51,402 nt of DNA from Sphingobacterium alimentarium (GTDB taxonomy: Bacteria > Bacteroidota > Bacteroidia > Sphingobacteriales > Sphingobacteriaceae). Shown here piece by piece: positions 9,486 through 19,004 of this stretch. Each line of letters starts with the position of its first letter. Positions within the stretch are counted from its first letter, which is position 1. The notes below the pieces were generated by a model that did not search any database, was not told where the DNA came from, and saw only the letters and a list, made by a program, of their open reading frames with translations. The DNA lies in NCBI RefSeq assembly GCF_004342685.1, contig NZ_SMBZ01000024.1, forward strand, positions 1 through 51,402, in the 5' to 3' direction. The translations under genes and the position numbers were made by a program.

Positions 9486-10268
9486 ATGAGTAGTAAATCA
9501 AAGCCGCTATTTAGTTCTTCTATAGGCAAGAAATTAATCATGAGCTTAACAGGACTATTTTTATGTACATTCCTGGTAATTCACTTGATTGGTAACTTAC
9601 AGTTATTTAAGAATGACGAAGGCTATGCATTCAACAATTACGCGCACTTCATGTCGCAATTCGCTCCTATTAAAGTAGTTTCATACTTACTTTATGCTTC
9701 TATTGTCATCCACGCTGTCTACTCCTTGGTCTTAACGATTAAGAATAAAGCTGCTAGACCAGTTGGGTACAACCAAAAAGCAGGAAATGAAAACAGCAAA
9801 TGGAATTCACGCAACATGGGTATCTTAGGTACTATCATCTTAGTATTCTTAGCTACACACATGCAGCACTTCTGGTTTCAGTACAAATTCGGTACAACAC
9901 CTTATATCGAATACAACACTGAGATTGTAACCGGAAATCGTCAAACGATTTCGTCTGACGTATTACCGTCAAACTACGATGGTTATAAAATCTTCGTAAA
10001 CGATGGTGTTGAAACTATCCAAACGAAAGACTTGTACAAGCAAGTAGCTTATACTTTTCAAAACCCATTAATCGTATTATTATACTTGGTTGCAATGGCA
10101 GCATTAGCATTCCACTTAATTCACGGTTTCCAATCAGCATTCCAAACAATAGGTTTCAACCACAAAAGATATATTGGATTCATTAGATCAGTTGGTATTT
10201 GGGTATTTGGTGTGATTATCCCTATTGCATTCGCAGCGATGCCATTGTATTTCTTTTTCAAAGGTTAG
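9486..10268 (+). CDS. sdhC: Succinate dehydrogenase / fumarate reductase cytochrome b subunit
   Basis: This 260-residue membrane protein has about five hydrophobic helices. Histidines that could bind heme lie within or beside them (IHLIGNLQLF, ATHMQHFWFQ, AFHLIHGFQSAF). It resembles the fused type-B cytochrome b that Bacteroidota use in place of separate SdhC and SdhD. It anchors SdhAB and passes electrons between succinate and menaquinone. I start it at the ATG at 9486 and not at an in-frame TTG at 9456, because that TTG is part of a TANNTTTG promoter element. It is the first gene of sdhC-sdhA-sdhB, with a 24-bp gap to sdhA. Confidence 0.95.
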   Translation: MSSKSKPLFSSSIGKKLIMSLTGLFLCTFLVIHLIGNLQLFKNDEGYAFNNYAHFMSQFAPIKVVSYLLYASIVIHAVYSLVLTIKNKAARPVGYNQKAGNENSKWNSRNMGILGTIILVFLATHMQHFWFQYKFGTTPYIEYNTEIVTGNRQTISSDVLPSNYDGYKIFVNDGVETIQTKDLYKQVAYTFQNPLIVLLYLVAMAALAFHLIHGFQSAFQTIGFNHKRYIGFIRSVGIWVFGVIIPIAFAAMPLYFFFKG

Positions 10269-10292
10269 TAATCTCTATTTAAAAATAAAGAT

Positions 10293-12227
10293 ATGTTAGA
10301 TTCTAAAGTACCAGCAGGCCCATTAGCCGAGAAATGGTCAAAACATAAATTCAACATGAAGTTGGTGAATCCTGCCAACAAACGTAAATTTACAATTATC
10401 GTAGTAGGTACAGGATTAGCAGGTGCTTCTGCAGCTGCTTCTTTAGCAGAGCTTGGTTACAATGTTAAAACTTTCTGTTACCAAGATTCACCTCGTCGTG
10501 CGCACTCGATCGCTGCCCAAGGTGGTATCAATGCTGCTAAAAATTATCAAAATGACGGTGACTCTGTTTTCCGTTTATTCTACGATACAATTAAAGGTGG
10601 TGACTACCGTGCGCGTGAAGCAAACGTACACCGTCTAGCAGAAAACTCAGTAAACATCATCGATCAATGTGTGGCTCAAGGTGTTCCTTTTGCACGTGAA
10701 TACGGTGGTTTATTAGATAACCGTTCATTCGGTGGTTCACAAGTATCCCGTACGTTCTACGCACGTGGTCAGACTGGACAACAATTATTATTAGGTGCTT
10801 ACTCAGCATTAAACCGTCAGATCCACAAAGGAAAAGTTCAATCTTACACTCGTCACGAGATGTTGGACTTAGTGAAAATTGATGGTCATGCAAGAGGTAT
10901 CGTAACCCGCGACTTAGTAACTGGTAAAATCGAAACGCATGAAGGACACGCTGTATTATTATGTACAGGTGGTTACGGAAACGTATTCTTCTTATCGACT
11001 AATGCAATGGGTTGTAACGTAACGGCCTCTTGGAGAGCACACAAACGTGGTGCATTCTTCGCGAACCCTTGTTATACACAAATCCACCCTACATGTATCC
11101 CTGTAACAGGTGATCACCAATCCAAATTAACGTTAATGTCTGAATCATTACGTAATGACGGTCGTGTATGGGTACCAAAAACAAAAGAATTAGCAGCAAA
11201 ATTGCGTAAAGGTGAATTGAAACCTGCTGACATCAAAGAAGACGACAGAGATTACTTCTTGGAGCGTAAATACCCTTCATTCGGCAACTTGGTACCACGT
11301 GACGTGGCATCTCGTAACGCGAAAGAAATGGTAGATGATGGTCGTGGTGTTGGTAAAACTGGTTTCGCTGTATTCTTGGATTTCGCTGATGCGATCAACC
11401 GTATGGGTGAAGATACTGTACGTGCTAAATATGGTAACTTATTTGACATGTACCACAAAATCACAGACGAAAATCCATACAAACAACCAATGCGTATCTA
11501 CCCTGCTGTTCACTACACAATGGGTGGTGTATGGGTTGATTACAACTTGATGACTACTGTACCAGGATTATACTGTTTAGGTGAAGCTAACTTCTCCGAT
11601 CACGGTGCTAACCGTTTAGGTGCTTCGGCATTAATGCAAGGTTTATCAGATGGTTACTTCGTAATTCCTTACACTGTAGGTGACTACTTAGCAAACTTAG
11701 GATCATTTGCTCCTGTTGATAAAAATCACCCTGCTTTCGAGCAAACACGCAAAGAAGTTGAAGATCACGTGAACAAATTATTATCACTTCGTGGTACTAA
11801 AACAGTTGATGATATTCACAAAGAGTTAGGTCACATCATGTGGGAATACTGCGGTATGGCACGTACAGCTGAAGGATTGACTAAAGCTAAAGGATTGATC
11901 CAAGACTTGAAAAAAGAATTCTGGTCTAATGCAAACGTATTAGGTGAGAACGAAGAAATGAACATGTCGTTGGAGAAAGCTGGCCGTGTTGCTGACTTCT
12001 TAGAATTAGGTGAATTAATGGTTGATGATGCCTTGAATCGTTCAGAATCATGTGGTGGTCACTTCCGTTTAGAATCTCAAACTGAAGAAGGCGAAGCAAA
12101 ACGTAATGACGAAGAATTCGCATATGTAGCTGCTTGGGAATACAAAGGTGAAGGTCAACCAGAAGTTCTTCACAAAGAAGAGTTAGTATTCGAGAATGTT
12201 AAGTTAACACAAAGAAGTTATAAATAG
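10293..12227 (+). CDS. sdhA: Succinate dehydrogenase / fumarate reductase flavoprotein subunit
   Basis: This 644-residue protein has an N-terminal FAD-binding Rossmann motif ([19 protein letters not shown], about 38-56). The histidine that covalently binds FAD is H71 in [14 protein letters not shown]. Active-site blocks follow ([62 protein letters not shown]). It oxidises succinate to fumarate in the citric acid cycle. Length and motifs fit the Bacteroidota type-B enzyme. Codon use is more biased than in nearby accessory genes, as expected for high expression. A stable hairpin, not a terminator, follows before sdhB. Confidence 0.98.
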   Translation: MLDSKVPAGPLAEKWSKHKFNMKLVNPANKRKFTIIVVGTGLAGASAAASLAELGYNVKTFCYQDSPRRAHSIAAQGGINAAKNYQNDGDSVFRLFYDTIKGGDYRAREANVHRLAENSVNIIDQCVAQGVPFAREYGGLLDNRSFGGSQVSRTFYARGQTGQQLLLGAYSALNRQIHKGKVQSYTRHEMLDLVKIDGHARGIVTRDLVTGKIETHEGHAVLLCTGGYGNVFFLSTNAMGCNVTASWRAHKRGAFFANPCYTQIHPTCIPVTGDHQSKLTLMSESLRNDGRVWVPKTKELAAKLRKGELKPADIKEDDRDYFLERKYPSFGNLVPRDVASRNAKEMVDDGRGVGKTGFAVFLDFADAINRMGEDTVRAKYGNLFDMYHKITDENPYKQPMRIYPAVHYTMGGVWVDYNLMTTVPGLYCLGEANFSDHGANRLGASALMQGLSDGYFVIPYTVGDYLANLGSFAPVDKNHPAFEQTRKEVEDHVNKLLSLRGTKTVDDIHKELGHIMWEYCGMARTAEGLTKAKGLIQDLKKEFWSNANVLGENEEMNMSLEKAGRVADFLELGELMVDDALNRSESCGGHFRLESQTEEGEAKRNDEEFAYVAAWEYKGEGQPEVLHKEELVFENVKLTQRSYK

Positions 12228-12233
12228 TTTGAT

Positions 12234-12267
12234 TACTGTGTAGTTAGGATTTCTTAACTACACAGTA
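12234..12267 (+). other. Stem-loop between sdhA and sdhB
   Basis: A 15-pair stem with a 4-nt loop fills most of the 64-bp sdhA-sdhB gap. TACTGTGTAGTTA on the left pairs with TAACTACACAGTA on the right, and a G-U plus a G-C pair close the ATTT loop. No T-run follows, so it is unlikely to be a full terminator. It could be an mRNA-processing or stability element that sets the sdhA:sdhB ratio. Confidence 0.7.
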
Positions 12268-12291
12268 TATCGACTGTAATCATATATAGAT

Positions 12292-13065
12292 ATGAGTAAT
12301 CACATGAATTTAACGCTTAAAGTTTGGCGTCAAAAAAATGATAAATCAACTGGTCAATTCGTAACGATTCAGGCTAACAATATCGCTGATGATATGTCTT
12401 TCTTAGAGATGCTTGATATTATAAACGACGATTTGACTCGTAAGGGTGAAGACCCTATATATTTCGATCACGATTGTCGTGAAGGTATCTGTGGTATGTG
12501 TTCGTTGGTAATCAACGGTCGTCCTCACGGTCCTAACCAAGGTACGACGACTTGTCAATTACACATGCGTTCATTTCACGATGGGCAGACTATCGTTATC
12601 GAGCCTTGGAGAGCAGCAGCTTTCCCTGTGTTGAAGGATTTGGCTGTAGATCGTACTTCATTCGAACGTATTCAGCAAGCGGGCGGGTATGTAAATGTAA
12701 ATACAGGTGGTGTTCCTGACGCAAATGCTATTCCTATTCCTAAAGTGATTGCGGACGAAGCATTCGAGTCAGCTACTTGTATCGGTTGTGGTGCATGTGT
12801 TGCAGCTTGTAAAAATGCTTCCGCGATGTTATTCGTATCTGCTAAAGTATCTCAATTTGCTTTATTGCCACAAGGTCAGACAGAGCGTTATGAGCGTGCT
12901 CAAGCTATGGTAGACCAAATGGATGCTGAAGGTTTTGGTAACTGTACGAATACTGGAGCTTGTGAGGCAGAATGTCCAGTAGGCATTAAAATGACAAATA
13001 TCGCAAGATTAAATAGAGAATATTTAAGTGCTAAAATCTTTTCAGAAAGAGATATACACGCTTAA
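12292..13065 (+). CDS. sdhB: Succinate dehydrogenase / fumarate reductase iron-sulfur subunit
   Basis: This 257-residue protein has an N-terminal plant-type [2Fe-2S] ferredoxin domain with C62, C67 and C70 ([10 protein letters not shown]) and C88. The C-terminal domain carries C163, C166, C169, C173 ([11 protein letters not shown]) and C218, C224, C228 ([15 protein letters not shown]) for the [4Fe-4S] and [3Fe-4S] clusters. It relays electrons from the SdhA FAD to the cytochrome b. It is the last gene of the operon and is followed by a strong terminator. Confidence 0.98.
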   Translation: MSNHMNLTLKVWRQKNDKSTGQFVTIQANNIADDMSFLEMLDIINDDLTRKGEDPIYFDHDCREGICGMCSLVINGRPHGPNQGTTTCQLHMRSFHDGQTIVIEPWRAAAFPVLKDLAVDRTSFERIQQAGGYVNVNTGGVPDANAIPIPKVIADEAFESATCIGCGACVAACKNASAMLFVSAKVSQFALLPQGQTERYERAQAMVDQMDAEGFGNCTNTGACEAECPVGIKMTNIARLNREYLSAKIFSERDIHA

Positions 13066-13090
13066 GATATATCACTCCATCCTTAATAAG

Positions 13091-13130
13091 AAGACCGTGT
13101 AAAAGTGTTTTACACGGTCTTTTTCTTTTT
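13091..13130 (+). terminator. Intrinsic terminator of sdhCAB
   Basis: A perfect 14-bp stem (AAGACCGTGTAAAA at 13091-13104 with TTTTACACGGTCTT at 13108-13121) has a 3-nt loop and is followed by TTTCTTTTT. Confidence 0.95.
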
Positions 13131-13213
13131 CCATATCTCAATAAATTCAGCAATTTGCTTCCAAAATATGGGTATAATCCTTCATTCATTAAAATAATTT
13201 AAATATTAATTTT

Positions 13214-13221
13214 TATATTTG
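13214..13221 (+). promoter_or_regulatory. -7 promoter element before the TPR kinase gene
   Basis: TATATTTG is a perfect TANNTTTG match, 21 bp before the ATG at 13243. Its TTG (13219-13221) is in frame with the gene but should not be taken as the start. No clear -33 TTTG is visible. Confidence 0.6.
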
Positions 13222-13242
13222 AGTCTACATCTATCTAACCAC

Positions 13243-15270
13243 ATGCGATCAAACCAGCTATTAAAACTAATCATAGTTTTTATAACTTTTTTTGTATACA
13301 TGAATCCCCTACTTGGACAAAATAGCCAAGCGGATAGTCTATTGCGGTTAGTCAATCCCAACAAACCCGACACAGCAAACGCCAAAATATACTACGAATT
13401 AGCACGCACACATTACTCCAGTGACACCAGAAATGCACTCAACTGGGCTCGCGAAGCAGCAAAATATTATAAGAAAGCCGACAATCTAGAACGAATGACA
13501 CGCTGCATGAATATAGAAGCAGTGTGCTTATTGATACTGGACAAACCCGACGAAAGCATAAAACTCCATTACCAGATTCTTAAAATAAGAGAAGAGCTGA
13601 AAGATACCTTGGCAATCTCTGAGACATTGCTAAATATTGGTAATGTTTACTACAGAGGTCAAGACAAAGAACAGGCTGTCAAATTTTATAAGCGTAGCAA
13701 AAAATTTGCTGCTTTGAAAAATAACACCAAAATGTTGGGTAGCCTCAGCAATAATATTGGTAATTATTATATGGATATCTATCTACAAACTAATAAGGTT
13801 TAATATAAAAATCAAGCTATTCAATACCTCAAAGAATCCATCGTATATAAGAAAAAGTTAAAGACTGACCCTACGCTCGACCGAAGTTATAATGCACTTG
13901 CAAGAGTTTATTTCCATGCCGATGAAATAGACCAAGCTTATAACTACGCCTCTGTTGCGCAGCGAATAGCCAAACAAGACAAAGATCATGAAAGTGTGGG
14001 GAGTAGCCACCTCCTACTCGCGTCCATCGCCTTGAAACGTAAAAATCCGGATTTAGCGCAATCCTTACTGGATGACTTACACATCTACATCACCGAAAAT
14101 AAAGCGTTTCATATTCTCAATCTATTCGATGAAGAAATCCTTCAGCTTCGGAGCCAAGTGCGTAATGTGCGATCCAATAATTTCATTGAGCTGGATTCAC
14201 TCCGTGGTGATAGTTACGAAAATTTGCTTCTCGCTCGACAAAAAGTACGCGAAGAATTGAATATCAAATACGAAACAGAGAAAAAAGAGCTCGAAAATGC
14301 TAACTTGGCTTTAAAAAATAAAATCCAAGAGAGCAAGGCTCAGCTAGGCAAGGCCATTACGTTAATTCTTATCGTCTTTGCTCTGGCACTCGTGATCTTT
14401 ATATTTTCGTTGAAAAAGAAAAACAAAGCTATTATTAAGTCCCAAAAGTCTATTGAAAAGCAAGCCTCGCAACTCGCACATCAAAACACACTACTCAAAC
14501 AATCGGAAGCTTTCAAGGCTAAATTGTTTTCTATTGTATCACATGATCTAAAATCACCTATTAATTCTTTAAAAATATTTGTCGATCTCTCTTCTCAAAA
14601 AAATCTTTCATCCGAAGACTTTGATTACTTGATGGAAAATCTGAAGCAAGAACTGGATATTACATCCAGTTTATTGGATGATCTATTGTATTGGTCCAAA
14701 GCACAGATGCAGACCAATTCCATCGCATGGTCCAACTTTGACCTGAGCGCCGTCGTCAATAAATGCATCTACACGCTAAGTCCCAATATCAAATTAAAGC
14801 AATTGAAGATAAAAAACCTTTTGAACCAGAACTTGATTATTTGGGGGGATGAGAAAAGGTGCGAATTCATCGTTAGAAATATACTGCACAATGCGATTAA
14901 GTACAGTGAATTCTACAAAGAAATCGAGATCGGTGTATTTGAAAATACATCAAGTTGGGATTTTTATATCAAAGATAATGGTATTGGTATTTCGGAAGAC
15001 CGATTAGAAAAACTATTCGAAAGCAATTTCTCAAAAGGAGGCACAAAAGGTACATTGGATGAGCAAGGAGCGGGTATTGGATTGCTACTTTGTAATGATT
15101 TCGTAGAAAGTTTATATTGGAAGCTTCATGTCGAATCCAAATTAGCCGCAGGTACTATTTTCCATATTTCCATTCCCAAAAACCCAGCTTCTGCTAGCTC
15201 TTCAGCAGGTACACAACCTCAGGTACAAGCATCCAAACCCATTAAAAATCCTATACATTCAAAAATTTAA
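13243..15270 (+). pseudogene. TPR-containing membrane sensor histidine kinase, interrupted by one in-frame TAA
   Basis: The reading frame runs from the ATG at 13243 to 15270 with a single stop, TAA at 13801-13803. The codons after it continue a TPR helix (YKNQAIQYLKESI) in the same frame, so this is a nonsense codon and not two genes. The intact product would be about 675 residues. It would have a signal peptide, TPR repeats, a coiled coil, one transmembrane helix (LILIVFALALVIFIFSL) and a HisKA/HATPase core. Kinase motifs are H-box SIVSHDLKSPINSLK, N-box NILHNAIKYS, G1 DNGIGIS and G2 GAGIGLLL. No response regulator is adjacent. As written, the sensor half ends at residue 186, and the kinase half could start only at internal codons such as GTG 13996. 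A sequencing error is not excluded. Confidence 0.85.
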
Positions 15271-15306
15271 CTGCTATATCGTATCTTTGGTATATAATGA
15301 TAGGAT

Positions 15307-15546
15307 ATGGATATAGATAAAAGCCTTCTCGTAAATATCGTCTTACTAATTCATATGGCCTTAACAGGCATTATGTTAATTCGTCTTTTCAAGTTGAAAA
15401 ATGCGACGGTAGGACAACTCATCATGACTTTTATTGGCTTAATGATACCTGTATTAGGACCATCTGCATTAATTCTATACTTTACTCATCAAGTTAAAAA
15501 GAAAGATCAGGAGCAGAATAGGCCTTCACCCAAAAAGTCGTTTTAA
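15307..15546 (+). CDS. Small two-helix membrane protein, possibly PLDc_N-like
   Basis: This 79-residue protein has two hydrophobic helices (about 8-25 and 35-57) and a basic hydrophilic tail (QVKKKDQEQNRPSPKKSF). The second helix, with its P-x-L-G-P break (LMIPVLGPSALILYF), resembles the PLDc_N two-helix module, but the match is weak. It lies 36 bp after the broken kinase gene. Function is unknown. Confidence 0.55.
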   Translation: MDIDKSLLVNIVLLIHMALTGIMLIRLFKLKNATVGQLIMTFIGLMIPVLGPSALILYFTHQVKKKDQEQNRPSPKKSF

Positions 15547-15563
15547 GGGCTAATAAGGATCAC

Positions 15564-15866
15564 ATGCATTTTGAAAAAGCTAAAAAGTGGGGTTCCATTG
15601 CGCTACTAGTCACACTTATAAATGGTATTCTGATAGGAATACTATTTATTGACACACTATTTCAAGTCTGGTTTACAAGTTCTATCTATTATTTGGTAAT
15701 ATTTAGCTGCGCAAGCATACCTATCGGGTTGATTGCTTAAATTATTAGCATAAGACTTTACAAGACAACATTAGCGACTATACTTATCTTTATCAATGCA
15801 TTTTTACTAATAGTACCAATAATATTTTTGTATATCGTTACAAAAGGATTTTGCGTAATCTGCTAA
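15564..15866 (+). pseudogene. Small polytopic membrane protein interrupted by an in-frame TAA
   Basis: From the ATG at 15564 the frame gives 58 residues (MHFEKAKKWGSIALLV... ending ASIPIGLIA) and stops at TAA 15738-15740. The same frame then stays open for another 41 codons (IISIRLYKTTLATILIFINA...) to 15866. Together they would form a roughly 100-residue, four-helix protein. Replacing TAA with TTA (Leu) gives a smooth GLIALIISIR membrane segment. Its last bases overlap the end of the convergent gene. Read as written, it is a 58-residue two-helix peptide. It starts 17 bp after the previous small membrane gene. Confidence 0.5.
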
Positions 15867-16846
15867 CCTTTTGCCAAATCAATATTATCTCTAAAATTGC
15901 CATTTTCATCTTCGATGAAAGACATAGGTTTTTCAGGATTTTGGATTATTTCAAATAGTAGAAAACCCCAAGGCTTCCAAAAGCTTTCTAAAACCTGACC
16001 ATATGTTTTCACCGCCCAATTATCAAATATCGGTTTGAGTGTCCAATCATTCAACGGCATAGGCTCTACGTACACCCTTTCAGGCGTTTCCATATAAGTA
16101 TATTCTGGCAAGCGATTGAATAGATAGGCGGAATAGAAATAACGCGCACAGATCTCTTCGAATTGGATAGGATGCAGCTTCTTACCTCCTACTTTGGCCA
16201 ATATTTCGTCGTGATAGATAGCATGAGTGCCATTATCCTGTAGTGTCGCGATTATGGCAAAATCTTTCATCCGCAAAGAGAATATCAAGGTATTGATTTC
16301 ATCTCGGTACATGAAGGTATCTTCTGCATTGTCTACCTCAAATACTTGAATGCTAAAAGGATTCTTGTGCTCAAACTCCATCGGTACCACGATGGATTGC
16401 AACATGGCATGTAGATTACGGAATTTGTGTACCAACGCTTGAGAGAAATTCATGTCCTCTCCAGTAAGTACGGCCTGACGCATACCCACTTGAATCTCAT
16501 TGAAGACTACGCCGTACAAAATCTTACTCACCCATTGAAAAAGCATTTCTTGCGGTAATTCGCGCACCGCAGCGTACCCTTCACCCATCGCGCGTTCGAC
16601 CTTCTCTTCCACTTGTTCAAAGGCAAGTGCTGCCGCTGCCGAACATGGTAATTGCAATTGCTTGTACGTGACAAAACTTTCATCCAACATTTTGAAAGGC
16701 TTTTCTTCCAAATCAAAGGCACGCATCATCCAAACCGGGAATACCTGAAGCTTCTCATCTGCTGAAGCTAACTTATCCCCTGTCAAAAAACATGTATTGT
16801 TATCGAATTTGAAATCTAAGAATGGATTGTAAAGTTTTGTCGTCAT
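15863..16846 (-). CDS. Conserved hypothetical protein (cytosolic, Bacteroidota)
   Basis: This 327-residue soluble protein has no signal peptide, transmembrane segment or motif that I recognise. I start it at the ATG at 16846 (MTTKLYNPFLDFKF) and not at an upstream in-frame TTG, because that TTG lies next to a promoter element and its extension (NCITFAVN) looks non-coding. The protein is rich in aromatic and acidic residues. It is transcribed alone, divergent from the operon at 16997 and tail-to-tail with the small membrane gene. Confidence 0.75.
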   Translation of the reverse strand: MTTKLYNPFLDFKFDNNTCFLTGDKLASADEKLQVFPVWMMRAFDLEEKPFKMLDESFVTYKQLQLPCSAAAALAFEQVEEKVERAMGEGYAAVRELPQEMLFQWVSKILYGVVFNEIQVGMRQAVLTGEDMNFSQALVHKFRNLHAMLQSIVVPMEFEHKNPFSIQVFEVDNAEDTFMYRDEINTLIFSLRMKDFAIIATLQDNGTHAIYHDEILAKVGGKKLHPIQFEEICARYFYSAYLFNRLPEYTYMETPERVYVEPMPLNDWTLKPIFDNWAVKTYGQVLESFWKPWGFLLFEIIQNPEKPMSFIEDENGNFRDNIDLAKG

Positions 16847-16854
16847 ATTGACTG

Positions 16855-16862
16855 CAAAGGTA
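16855..16862 (-). promoter_or_regulatory. -7 promoter element of the 327-residue hypothetical gene
   Basis: On the minus strand this reads TACCTTTG, a perfect TANNTTTG. Its last base is only 9 bp from the ATG at 16846, so the mRNA would have a very short leader or none. Confidence 0.55.
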
Positions 16863-16941
16863 ATACAATTCAATTGTTAATAAATTTTTAGTTTTCCTTA
16901 TTACGATGCGTTGACGAATTTTTAATTTATTTTATTTTCAA

Positions 16942-16977
16942 TAATTTTTGAAAGTTCAATAATTACATTTATATTTG
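16942..16977 (+). promoter_or_regulatory. Promoter with embedded palindromic operator (GbsR/MarR operon)
   Basis: The promoter is near-ideal: -33 TTTG at 16947-16950, a 19-bp spacer and -7 TATATTTG at 16970-16977, with the ATG 20 bp further on. A dyad spans 16942-16965: TAATTTTTGAA, a 2-bp centre (AG), then TTCAATAATTA. Its arms pair at 10 of 11 positions. The half-site TTCAATAATT also occurs at 16937-16946. The dyad covers the -33 element, so a bound protein would block transcription. The MarR-type regulator encoded in the same operon is the obvious candidate. Confidence 0.75.
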
Positions 16978-16996
16978 AATATTAATCAATGTTATT

Positions 16997-17242
16997 ATGA
17001 GAAAAGAAAAAACAGGATTAATCTTTCATATTATATCAATTATTTGTGGAGTATGGTTTTTATTGACAGGTTGGATCTGGTCATTCCTCCTCGCTGCATT
17101 TATCTCATACCCCATCGCCATTATTGGTATGCTGTTTTGGGGATTCGGTAGTAAATACAGTGATAAACTCACCACGCCAATTCTAACACTTTATTTCACC
17201 GCATTAACAATTTCTATTATTAGTATTTTTCTATACAGATAA
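16997..17242 (+). CDS. Small three-helix membrane protein
   Basis: This 81-residue, very hydrophobic protein has three predicted helices. It is the first gene of the 16997-19892 operon, 20 bp after a strong promoter, and is followed 2 bp later by the next gene. I do not recognise the family. Confidence 0.65.
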   Translation: MRKEKTGLIFHIISIICGVWFLLTGWIWSFLLAAFISYPIAIIGMLFWGFGSKYSDKLTTPILTLYFTALTISIISIFLYR

Positions 17243-17244
17243 TC

Positions 17245-17727
17245 ATGAAAACTGCAATAAAAATAATTGGGCATTTATTCGTGATACTAGTTTCATCTCT
17301 GTATCCAGCTCTATTTGAACTACCAAGAATCATAAAAGCTTTTAGAACGGGGTTTTACAGGAATGGAGATGAATATTACTATCCAGAATATCCAGTAGAT
17401 AATCTTAAGGAAATTTTAGAATTAGCATATCCAAGATTTACATATATGGCAATTATATCTATATGTATATCGGCATTAGTATTATTTTCTTTTGCTATAT
17501 ACAAAGAGAACAAATATGAGAAAGGTATAATACTAACATTTTTCCAAAAAGTAGTTTATCTAGCTTTACCACTTTATATTCCATTTTCATTCTTATTGTT
17601 ATACTTTTTTGCAGCACCTCGAATAATCTTAGCATATTTTATTCTAACACCAATTACATATAGCCTATTCTTAAATATTCTACTATTTCTATTCGTAGAT
17701 TTTTGGATTGAAAAAAAACTTAAATAA
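17245..17727 (+). CDS. Four-helix membrane protein
   Basis: This 160-residue protein has about four transmembrane helices and a hydrophilic loop after the first (about 30-65, with FYRNGDEYYYPEYPVDN). The stop codon lies 7 bp before the regulator's ATG, so translation is probably coupled. No family is recognised. Confidence 0.65.
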   Translation: MKTAIKIIGHLFVILVSSLYPALFELPRIIKAFRTGFYRNGDEYYYPEYPVDNLKEILELAYPRFTYMAIISICISALVLFSFAIYKENKYEKGIILTFFQKVVYLALPLYIPFSFLLLYFFAAPRIILAYFILTPITYSLFLNILLFLFVDFWIEKKLK

Positions 17728-17734
17728 AAACACG

Positions 17735-18241
17735 ATGAAACTCGAAGAAGCAAAACAACAATTTATAGACACTTGGGGCGCATTAGGTTCGGAATGGGGG
17801 ATTAATAAATCCGTGGCACAAGTGCATGCCTTACTCCTATCTAGTAGTAATCCTATATCAACCGATGAAATAATGGAATCGTTAGTCATTTCGCGAGGAA
17901 ATGCCAATATGAGCATTCGTCAATTGATTGATTATGGAATTGTATACAAGAAACATATCGCAGGAGATCGCAAAGAATATTTTGTCGCAGAAAAAGATGT
18001 CCTGAAATGGGCAATGAAAATAGCCATTATGCGCAAAAAGAAAGAATTAGATCCCGTGATGGATATACTTAAAGAGCTTTCGGTTGCGACAGCAAATGAG
18101 AAATCAGATGACGGGAAAGAATTTCACAATACGGTTAAAGAAATTCAAGAATTGACTGACCAATTGGAGAAAATTGCGAATAAAGTCTTTGCGTCGAACA
18201 GAGCAGATTTGCTGATCAAATTATTCAAATTTATTATTTAG
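17735..18241 (+). CDS. GbsR/MarR-family transcriptional regulator
   Basis: This 168-residue protein is a winged-helix regulator of the GbsR/MarR type. The N-terminal helices (KQQFIDTWGALGSEWGINKSV) lead into an HTH core (ISTDEIMESLVISRGNANMS, then a wing GIVYKKHIAGDRKEYFVAE). A long C-terminal helical region follows, probably for dimerisation. I start it at the ATG at 17735, because the in-frame upstream start at 17708 lies inside the preceding gene. It sits within the operon of membrane proteins and probably represses the promoter at 16942-16977, which carries a palindrome. In Bacteroidota such regulators often control small membrane-protein operons. Confidence 0.85.
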   Translation: MKLEEAKQQFIDTWGALGSEWGINKSVAQVHALLLSSSNPISTDEIMESLVISRGNANMSIRQLIDYGIVYKKHIAGDRKEYFVAEKDVLKWAMKIAIMRKKKELDPVMDILKELSVATANEKSDDGKEFHNTVKEIQELTDQLEKIANKVFASNRADLLIKLFKFII

Positions 18242-18244
18242 GCT

Positions 18245-18610
18245 ATGAATTACAATATCCTTTCGTACACAATTTTCTCGCTCATTACCATTTACATTAT
18301 TATTTGGGTGGGAAGACTTTTTCATCGTAACGGAAGAATATTTATCCTTTCATTTTTCCAAAATAAAGAAGAGTTAACAGATACGACCAACAATCTATTG
18401 TTGACTGGCTATTATTTATTCAATATCGGTTATGCCATCATCCAATTTAGCTATTGGAAAAAAATTGAAACGATAGCCGATATGTTGTCCAGTACATTAG
18501 AAAAGACCGGGATTCTAATTCTCATACTTGCATTTCTTCATTATAATAATATGTTGATTATCTACGTAATATCGAATTATAAAAAAAATAAACACACAAC
18601 TAAAAACTAA
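18245..18610 (+). CDS. Three- to four-helix membrane protein, paralogue of the next gene
   Basis: This 121-residue membrane protein starts 3 bp after the regulator gene. It shares a motif with the following protein: TNNLLLTGYYLFNIGYAI here and TNNLFRIGFYLMNIGFAL there. Both also share the overall helix order, so the pair probably arose by duplication. Function is unknown. Confidence 0.7.
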   Translation: MNYNILSYTIFSLITIYIIIWVGRLFHRNGRIFILSFFQNKEELTDTTNNLLLTGYYLFNIGYAIIQFSYWKKIETIADMLSSTLEKTGILILILAFLHYNNMLIIYVISNYKKNKHTTKN

Positions 18611-18615
18611 ATATC

Positions 18616-18990
18616 ATGGAAAATTTAACCGTAATCGCGTATAGCATTTATTTACCAATAGCCATTGGTCTGACTTACTATGTAGCCTATGTTTTATTCA
18701 AAAATAGTCTAGTTTATATGAACGATATTTTTCAGGGACGACCTGATGTGGCTTTGGCTACCAACAATTTATTTAGAATAGGATTTTATTTAATGAATAT
18801 TGGATTTGCACTATACATTTTGGAGATGTATCTCGACCAAGCAAAAGTTCAAACCTTAATAGAACAATTGAGTTACAAAATCGGAGGATTTAGCATATAC
18901 CTCGGCATCATGCTATTCTTAAATATGTTTTTGTTTTTCAGAGGTAAAAGGATTGCAAAGCAACGTAGAAATAATCCTTTAGCTGACTAA
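18616..18990 (+). CDS. Membrane protein, paralogue of the preceding gene
   Basis: This 124-residue protein has about three helices and the same TNNL-FRIG-FYLMNIGFAL core as its neighbour. A short basic C-terminus follows (RGKRIAKQRRNN). It lies 5 bp after its paralogue and 14 bp before the epimerase gene. The two may form a heteromer, which is inference. Confidence 0.7.
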   Translation: MENLTVIAYSIYLPIAIGLTYYVAYVLFKNSLVYMNDIFQGRPDVALATNNLFRIGFYLMNIGFALYILEMYLDQAKVQTLIEQLSYKIGGFSIYLGIMLFLNMFLFFRGKRIAKQRRNNPLAD

Positions 18991-19004
18991 TTAAATACAA
19001 AGTC

